A DNA stretch of 64,000 nt from Gemmatimonadota bacterium. Its GTDB lineage: Bacteria; Gemmatimonadota; Gemmatimonadetes; Longimicrobiales; Gaopeijiaceae. Under the pieces are notes generated by a model that was not told the origin of the DNA, made no database searches, and saw nothing but the letters and a program-made list of their open reading frames with translations. Each line of letters begins with the position of its first letter. Positions within the stretch are counted from its first letter, which is position 1. A program made the position numbers and the translations under genes. The stretch is from assembly GCA_022823225.1 (NCBI GenBank), contig JAJDXM010000037.1, positions 41,317-105,316 on the forward strand, written 5' to 3'. Of this stretch, positions 58,970-64,000 are shown in pieces.

Positions 58970-61839
58970 TGAGACGCACACTGTTTTCGGTCGCCGCGCT
59001 TCTCGCGCTGACCCTGCCGGCGACCCTGTCCGCACAGGGCACGCTGCAGGGCAGGGTGACGGTCGCCGGCACGGGCGCCGCGCTTGCGAGCGCGAACGTG
59101 GCCATTCCCAGCGTCAATCTAGGCGGCACCACCGCTCCCACGGGGAGCTATTCCGTGAGCGACGTTCCAGCGGGCACGCACGAGGTTGTGATCTCGCTGA
59201 TCGGCTACCGGGAGGAACGCAGGCAGGTGTCGATTTCGAACGGCGAGATCACACGCCTCGACGTTTCCCTCACCGAATCGGCCCTCCTCTTCGAGGGGCT
59301 GGTGGTGGTGGGCACCCGGGCACAGCCCAGAACCGTCACCGAATCGCCGGTGCCGGTGGACGTGATTCCGACCCGGGAGATCGTGAACCAGGGTGCGACC
59401 GACCTGGCGGACCTGGTTCGCAACGTGAACCCTTCGTTCAACGTGAACATCCAGCCGATCAGTGACGCGGCCACCTTCGCCCGGCCCGCGAACCTGCGCG
59501 GCCTCGCGCCCGACCACACGCTGGTGCTGGTCAACAGGAAGCGGCGCCACCGCACCGCGGTGATCACCTGGTACGGCAACGGCCTCGCCGACGGCTCGCA
59601 GGGCCCCGACATCGCGCTCATCCCGGGGCTGGCGCTGAGGCAGGCCGAGATGCTGCGCGACGGCGCTTCGGCCCAGTACGGCTCCGACGCGATCGCAGGC
59701 GTGATGAACTACGTCCTGCGAAACGACCGCTCCGGCGGCATGATCGAGTACAAGACGGGCGCCAACCTCTTCGGGGACACGAGCGATCGTCTGGACCGCG
59801 GCTTCTTTCCCGGCGATGGCGAGATGCACACGATTACCGGGAACATCGGGCTGCCGCTCGGCGAGACCGGTTTCCTGAACCTGACCGGCGAATACGGCAA
59901 CGCATTTCCCACCGACCGGAGCGTGCAGCGAAACGACGCGATCGCGTTGATGCGGTCTGGCAACACCAGCGTACGCGAGCCCGCGCAGATCTGGGGCTCG
60001 CCCGAGGTCTCCGACGAAATCAAGCTGTGGGCGAACGCGGGCTTCAACTTCGACGACTTCACGCAGCTCTACGCGCACGGCAACTACGTCACCAAGCAGG
60101 TCGAGGGCGGCTTCTACTTCCGGAACCCGAATACCCGGAGCGGGGTTTTCGGTACCAGCAACGACGAGGGTCAGTCGATCCTGCTGGTCGGCGACATGCT
60201 CGACGCGCAGGACGGCGTGCTCGACGGGTCCGCCGGGTGTCCCGAGGTGCGCGTGGAAGGCGGCGTGGTGGCCGACCAGGAGGCCTGGAACCAGGTCCTG
60301 AACGACCCCAACTGCTTCACCTTCCAGAAGATTTTCCCCGGCGGCTTCACGCCGCAGTTCGGCGCCCATGTGCTCGACGCCTCCGCCGTGGGGGGACTCA
60401 AGGGGACCCGCGGCGACCTGTCATGGGATGCCAGCGCCGCGTGGGGCAAGTCCAACATGGACTTCTACATGTACAACACCGTGAACGCTTCGCTGGGCCC
60501 GAACCAGCCCTGCAGCACCGAGGGCACGTCCCCGGCCGTGCCGGACCAGTCCTGCACACCGTACTTCAACCCGGGGATCTACGACCAGCAGGAGATGAAC
60601 CTCAACTTCGACGTGTCCTACGAGATGAGCGAGACGATGAACCTCTCGGGCGGCGCCGAGTGGCGGAACGAGATCTTCGAGATCATCGAAGGCGACCGGG
60701 CGTCGTGGACCGAGGGGCCGCTTGCCACCCAGGGCTTCACCCCGGGCTCCAACGGATTCACGGGCTTCGGGCCGCTGACCGCGGGGGACTGGAGCCGCAA
60801 CAACTTCGCGGCCTACGGACAGGCCGGGTTCGAGGACGCGGACGACAAGTGGCTCGTCGACGTGGCCGGCCGGGTCGAGAACTTCTCGGACTTCGGCCTG
60901 ACGATCAACGGGAAGGTGGCCGCCAGGTACAGCCTGAACGAGACGTTCGCGCTCAGAGGCGCCGCGAGCACCGGCTTCCGCGCGCCAACCCCCGGCCAGC
61001 AGAACGCCTTCAACATCTCCACGATCTACGATCCCGACATCATGGATCTGACGAACAACGGCACCATCCCGTCGACGTCGGATCTTGCGCAACTGTACGG
61101 AGGCGAGGCACTTCAGCCCGAGACGTCCGTCAACGTCTCGCTTGGCACGGTGTATTCGGAGGGCAACTTCCACCTATCCGCGGACTACTTCCTGATCAAC
61201 GTGTCCGACCGCCTGACGACCTCCAGGAACTTCGAGCTGAGCACCGAGGACATCGATCGGCTGCTCGACGAAGGAATCATCCGTCCCGGCGGCGTGCTGA
61301 AGCGCTTCCGCTTCTTCATCAACGACTTCGCGACCCGGACGCAGGGAATCGATGTCGTGGCCGCCTACCAGATGGAGAGCGAGCGGGGCACCACCGACCT
61401 GACCACTGCCTGGAACTGGACCACGACCAGCGTCACCAAGCACAACGACGACACGCTGAGCCCCCTGCGGATCCGGATCCTGCAGGAAGGACTGCCGAAC
61501 GTGCGCGGGAACATCGCGGTGAATCACGAGTTCCCGGCCGGAACCCGCGCGCTGGTGCGCGCCAGCTACTGGGGCGGCTACTTCGACGGCGAGACGCCGT
61601 ACTACGAGAGCAACCCGAGCGAGACGATCGACTACCCCGGGCGGATGCTCGTCGATGTCGAGGGGGCGCACACCTTCATGGACAGCTACACCCTCACGGT
61701 CGGCGCCCAGAACGTGCTGAACACGCTGCCGGCCGAGTATCCGGGGGCGGCGGATGGCGTCGGCAACCGCTACGGCCAGTTCACGCCGTTCGGGTTCAAC
61801 GGCACCTTCCTCTACACGAGGCTGAGCTACAGCTGGTAG
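58969..61839 (+). CDS. TonB-dependent outer-membrane receptor
   Basis: A 956-residue receptor. The signal peptide (MRRTLFSVAALLALTLPATLSAQ) is followed by a carboxypeptidase-regulatory domain (about 20-105), a plug domain (about 115-245, ending in GSDAIAGVMNYVL) and a long barrel ending in the aromatic LYTRLSYSW. ATG 58969 is chosen (RBS AAAGG at 58956 region); ATG 58960 is three codons earlier. It imports an unknown ligand using TonB energy. Cotranscription with the exported aminotransferase hints at an amino-acid-like or peptide-like ligand. Confidence 0.92.
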   Translation: MRRTLFSVAALLALTLPATLSAQGTLQGRVTVAGTGAALASANVAIPSVNLGGTTAPTGSYSVSDVPAGTHEVVISLIGYREERRQVSISNGEITRLDVSLTESALLFEGLVVVGTRAQPRTVTESPVPVDVIPTREIVNQGATDLADLVRNVNPSFNVNIQPISDAATFARPANLRGLAPDHTLVLVNRKRRHRTAVITWYGNGLADGSQGPDIALIPGLALRQAEMLRDGASAQYGSDAIAGVMNYVLRNDRSGGMIEYKTGANLFGDTSDRLDRGFFPGDGEMHTITGNIGLPLGETGFLNLTGEYGNAFPTDRSVQRNDAIALMRSGNTSVREPAQIWGSPEVSDEIKLWANAGFNFDDFTQLYAHGNYVTKQVEGGFYFRNPNTRSGVFGTSNDEGQSILLVGDMLDAQDGVLDGSAGCPEVRVEGGVVADQEAWNQVLNDPNCFTFQKIFPGGFTPQFGAHVLDASAVGGLKGTRGDLSWDASAAWGKSNMDFYMYNTVNASLGPNQPCSTEGTSPAVPDQSCTPYFNPGIYDQQEMNLNFDVSYEMSETMNLSGGAEWRNEIFEIIEGDRASWTEGPLATQGFTPGSNGFTGFGPLTAGDWSRNNFAAYGQAGFEDADDKWLVDVAGRVENFSDFGLTINGKVAARYSLNETFALRGAASTGFRAPTPGQQNAFNISTIYDPDIMDLTNNGTIPSTSDLAQLYGGEALQPETSVNVSLGTVYSEGNFHLSADYFLINVSDRLTTSRNFELSTEDIDRLLDEGIIRPGGVLKRFRFFINDFATRTQGIDVVAAYQMESERGTTDLTTAWNWTTTSVTKHNDDTLSPLRIRILQEGLPNVRGNIAVNHEFPAGTRALVRASYWGGYFDGETPYYESNPSETIDYPGRMLVDVEGAHTFMDSYTLTVGAQNVLNTLPAEYPGAADGVGNRYGQFTPFGFNGTFLYTRLSYSW

Positions 61840-61933
61840 CTTGTTGCCTGAGTGATCCGTCCGGGGGGCGTGAGCGCGCTCCCCGGGCGGGTCGGTCCCG
61901 GAGCGGCAACGCTTCAGGGGCGTGAAAGGGCCT

Positions 61934-61955
61934 CGGCCCGGTGCGAGCCGGGCCG
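61934..61955 (+). terminator. Hairpin downstream of the TonB-receptor gene
   Basis: CGGCCCGG at 61934-61941 and CCGGGCCG at 61948-61955 give an 8-bp perfect stem with a 6-nt loop, about 95 bases after the receptor stop. There is no T-run, so it is a weak terminator candidate. Confidence 0.4.
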
Positions 61956-61959
61956 GGGT

Positions 61960-62495
61960 CTGCATTTGGTGCCACGCGGGGATTATTCCACGGACCGCCT
62001 GCAGTCGGAAGGGACAGACCTCTGTCACAACGGGCGTGTCCCCGCTCCACAGACGGAAACGATGCACAAAGTCGATACCGAGCTCGTCTGAAGAGATCCC
62101 GTACAGCTCGCCGCCGGGGCCAGCCTCCACGCTTCGCAGGCTTACGGGAGCCGACACCGTGGCACGGTATCGCCCACAGTTGTCCAGGACATCCCAGGTC
62201 GATCCGCCCTCCGTTTCAGGCTCCTCCCGCTGCACCCACAGCCAGCCCTCGGGCGAAGACGCGAGGGCGGCGAGGATCGGGACGAACTCCGACTCTTCCG
62301 CCGGCGGAGGGGGACATCGCCCATCTGGACCGTGCGGACCGTGTCTCCGTCGAACGTGAGCCTGTCGAAGCGATACCCGGAACGGTGCGCCAGCCACAGC
62401 GTTCCGTCCCCGTGCTCGACCGTCCACACGAATCGTGGAACTTCGGGCTGGACGCCTTGCACCGAACACGCACCGCCCTCGCTAGCCCGGATTTC
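61960..62495 (-). pseudogene. Remnant of a six-bladed beta-propeller protein gene
   Basis: On the minus strand the frame open from 62495 reads EVPRFVWTVEHGDGTLWLAHRSGYRFDRL and on to QMGDVP at about 62310. It then continues in a second frame as PPPAEESEFVPILAALASSPEGWLWVQREEPETEGGSTWDVLDNCGRY to about VCPFRLQAVRG. Adding one C in the CCCCC run near 62305-62310 would rejoin the frames. The content matches the C-terminal blades of six-bladed propeller proteins; the N-terminal part is missing, next to the transposase. The left limit is approximate. Confidence 0.6.
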
Positions 62496-62580
62496 TCATA
62501 CCAATAGAGCGGCACCGGCCTCCGGGAGCTGTTAAGTTTATGTGGGCGAACAACTTGACAGCGACGACACCGGAGGACCG

Positions 62581-63957
62581 ATGCCAACACAGTGTAAGCC
62601 GCTTTCCTTCGCATTTCAAGGGTGCCGGCGCCGCCGGGTGACTGCGGCATTCGATGGCGGATCGATCACGTCGAACGCCGGAGCGCTGCTGCTCCGGGAG
62701 ATCGACCGGTTCGTGGGGCTCTTCGACCGGGTGGCCGCGTGCTTCAAGGACCACCGCGACCCCCGCCTCACGGAACACTCGGTGCGGACGCTGGTGGCGC
62801 AGCGCATCACGGGCATCGCGCTGGGGTACGAGGACCTCAACGACCACGACGATCTGCGGCATGATCCGCTGCTGGCCCTGCTGGCGGGCAGGCTCGAGGG
62901 ACGCCGGAAGGGCTGTGCGGCGCTGGCGGGCAAGAGCACGCTGAACCGTCTCGAGCATGCGCCCCCCGGCGGCGAGCCCGGCCGCTACCACAGGATCGAT
63001 CACGATCCGGACGCGCTGCAGGCGGAACTCGTGGAGTTGTTCATCGATCTGTGGGAAGGCAAGCCGCCGTCCCGGCTGGTGCTGGACATCGACTCGACCG
63101 ACGACGAGGTGCACGGCCGCCAGGAGGGCCGGTTCTTCCATGGCTACTACGGCCACTACTGCTTCCTGCCGCTGTACATCACCTGCGGGGGCCGCCCGCT
63201 CTTCGCCCAGCTCAGGCCCGGCAACGCCGATCCCGCCGGGGACGTGACCGCACCGCTGGGCCGCATCATCGAGCGGCTCCGCCAGGAGTGGCCCTGGCTG
63301 AAGATCCTGCTCCGGGCCGACTCGGCGTATGCCCGCGAGGATCTGCTGGCCTGGTGCAAGGACAACCGGGTGGACTACGTCATCGGCCTGGCCAGGAACT
63401 CGCGGCTGGTCAAGAAGATCGGCTGGGAACTGGCCGACGCCCAGGCCGAAGCCGTCCGCCACGGCCGGCCGGCACGCCGGTACACGGAGTTCCTCTACGC
63501 CACGCGGACGAGCTGGTCGTGCCGGCGCCGGGTCGTCGCGAAGGCGGAACACCTGCCCGGCAAGGCCAACCCCCGCTTCGTCGTCACCTCGCTGCCCGCC
63601 GGCACCTTCTCGGCCCGGACCGTCTACGAGCGCGTCTACTGCCCGCGGGGCGACATGGAGAACACCATCAAGGAGCAGCAGCTCGATCTCTTCTCCGACC
63701 GGACCTCGGCCTCGCGCTTCGACGCCAACCAGCTCCGCATCCTGTTTTCCGCCTTCGCCTCGATCCTCTTCGATGTCCTCAGACGCACGCTCGTGGGCAC
63801 CCGCCTGGCCCGTGCCACTGCCGGAACACTCCGGCTCAAGCTCCTCAGGATCGGCGCCCGCGTCTCCGTCTCGGTGCGCAGGGTCAAGGTCGCCATGGAC
63901 TCCGCACATCCCTCCGCGGCCGCCTTCGAACAGGTCCACGCCCGATTACGAGGGTGA
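62581..63957 (+). CDS. IS1380-family transposase
   Basis: A 458-residue DDE transposase from ATG 62581, which follows GGAGGACCG; GTG 62542 is an alternative start. Family phrases include DGGSITSNAGALLLREID at the start, VLDIDSTDDEVHGRQEG (first Asp), HGYYGHYCFLPLYI, RADSAYAREDLLAW (second Asp) and CPRGDMENTIKEQQLDLFSD (Glu). The reading frame is intact, so the element could be active. Terminal inverted repeats were not identified; the right end is probably beyond the window. The left end lies between the propeller remnant and 62581. Confidence 0.93.
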   Translation: MPTQCKPLSFAFQGCRRRRVTAAFDGGSITSNAGALLLREIDRFVGLFDRVAACFKDHRDPRLTEHSVRTLVAQRITGIALGYEDLNDHDDLRHDPLLALLAGRLEGRRKGCAALAGKSTLNRLEHAPPGGEPGRYHRIDHDPDALQAELVELFIDLWEGKPPSRLVLDIDSTDDEVHGRQEGRFFHGYYGHYCFLPLYITCGGRPLFAQLRPGNADPAGDVTAPLGRIIERLRQEWPWLKILLRADSAYAREDLLAWCKDNRVDYVIGLARNSRLVKKIGWELADAQAEAVRHGRPARRYTEFLYATRTSWSCRRRVVAKAEHLPGKANPRFVVTSLPAGTFSARTVYERVYCPRGDMENTIKEQQLDLFSDRTSASRFDANQLRILFSAFASILFDVLRRTLVGTRLARATAGTLRLKLLRIGARVSVSVRRVKVAMDSAHPSAAAFEQVHARLRG

Positions 63958-64000
63958 CCTTCCACCCTCTCCCGCACTTCCTCTCACGCCGCTCCGTGGG

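Overview
The window is GC-rich bacterial chromosome (roughly two thirds G+C by eye) with very tight gene packing and frequent GTG/TTG starts. Gene content fits a Gram-negative member of the Gemmatimonadota, possibly an uncultured environmental lineage. The supporting signs are a TamA/TamB pair, Kdo transferase, many secreted proteins with carboxypeptidase-regulatory and TonB-plug domains, a large metzincin-type metalloprotease, a six-bladed propeller relic and a reductive-dehalogenase-like protein. This assignment is inference from gene families and has not been checked by a database search.

Layout. 1-2.9 kb: end of a rhomboid protease gene, then an EF-G-like GTPase with its own promoter. 2.9-4.4 kb (minus): an exported TonB-plug-like protein. 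4.6-20.5 kb: a co-directional run of about 19 genes joined by 4-nt stop/start overlaps. It covers translation quality, recombination and tRNA modification (yebC, ruvC-ruvA-ruvB, queA, tgt, yajC, def, fmt), thiamine thiazole synthesis (thiE-thiS-thiG), rRNA/tRNA modification (rsmB, tsaD) and envelope functions (PASTA protein, thioredoxin-like protein, YbbR protein, lgt, a phosphoesterase). 20.5-30.5 kb: tamA, a 244-bp MITE-like element, tamB and uvrA.

30.5-34.7 kb: an AT-rich island, a frameshifted lipoprotein gene, a Tat-exported intradiol dioxygenase, a YbjN/PspA pair and a D-amino-acid-type aminotransferase. 34.7-40.4 kb: the LPS core locus, with waaA divergent from a heptosyltransferase and two more glycosyltransferases, followed by a class V aminotransferase. 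40.4-46.5 kb: secreted metalloprotease, alcohol dehydrogenase, HU, two small envelope proteins and a rhodanese. 46.5-54.3 kb: a signalling cassette with a sensor-like lipoprotein, histidine kinase, sigma54-activating response regulator, a good sigma54 promoter sequence, a TPR lipoprotein and an ABC exporter. 54.3-61.8 kb: reductive-dehalogenase-like protein, DinB-like lipoprotein, DUF885-like lipoprotein, a Tat-exported HisC-like aminotransferase and a TonB-dependent receptor. 61.8-64 kb: a propeller pseudogene beside an IS1380-family transposase.

The most interesting items are three copies of a conserved AT-rich motif next to outer-membrane and LPS biogenesis genes, the MITE between tamA and tamB, the self-contained sigma54 two-component cassette, and the exported-enzyme/TonB-receptor cluster with a 31-bp spaced direct repeat in front. 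No CRISPR array, tRNA, rRNA or prophage was seen.
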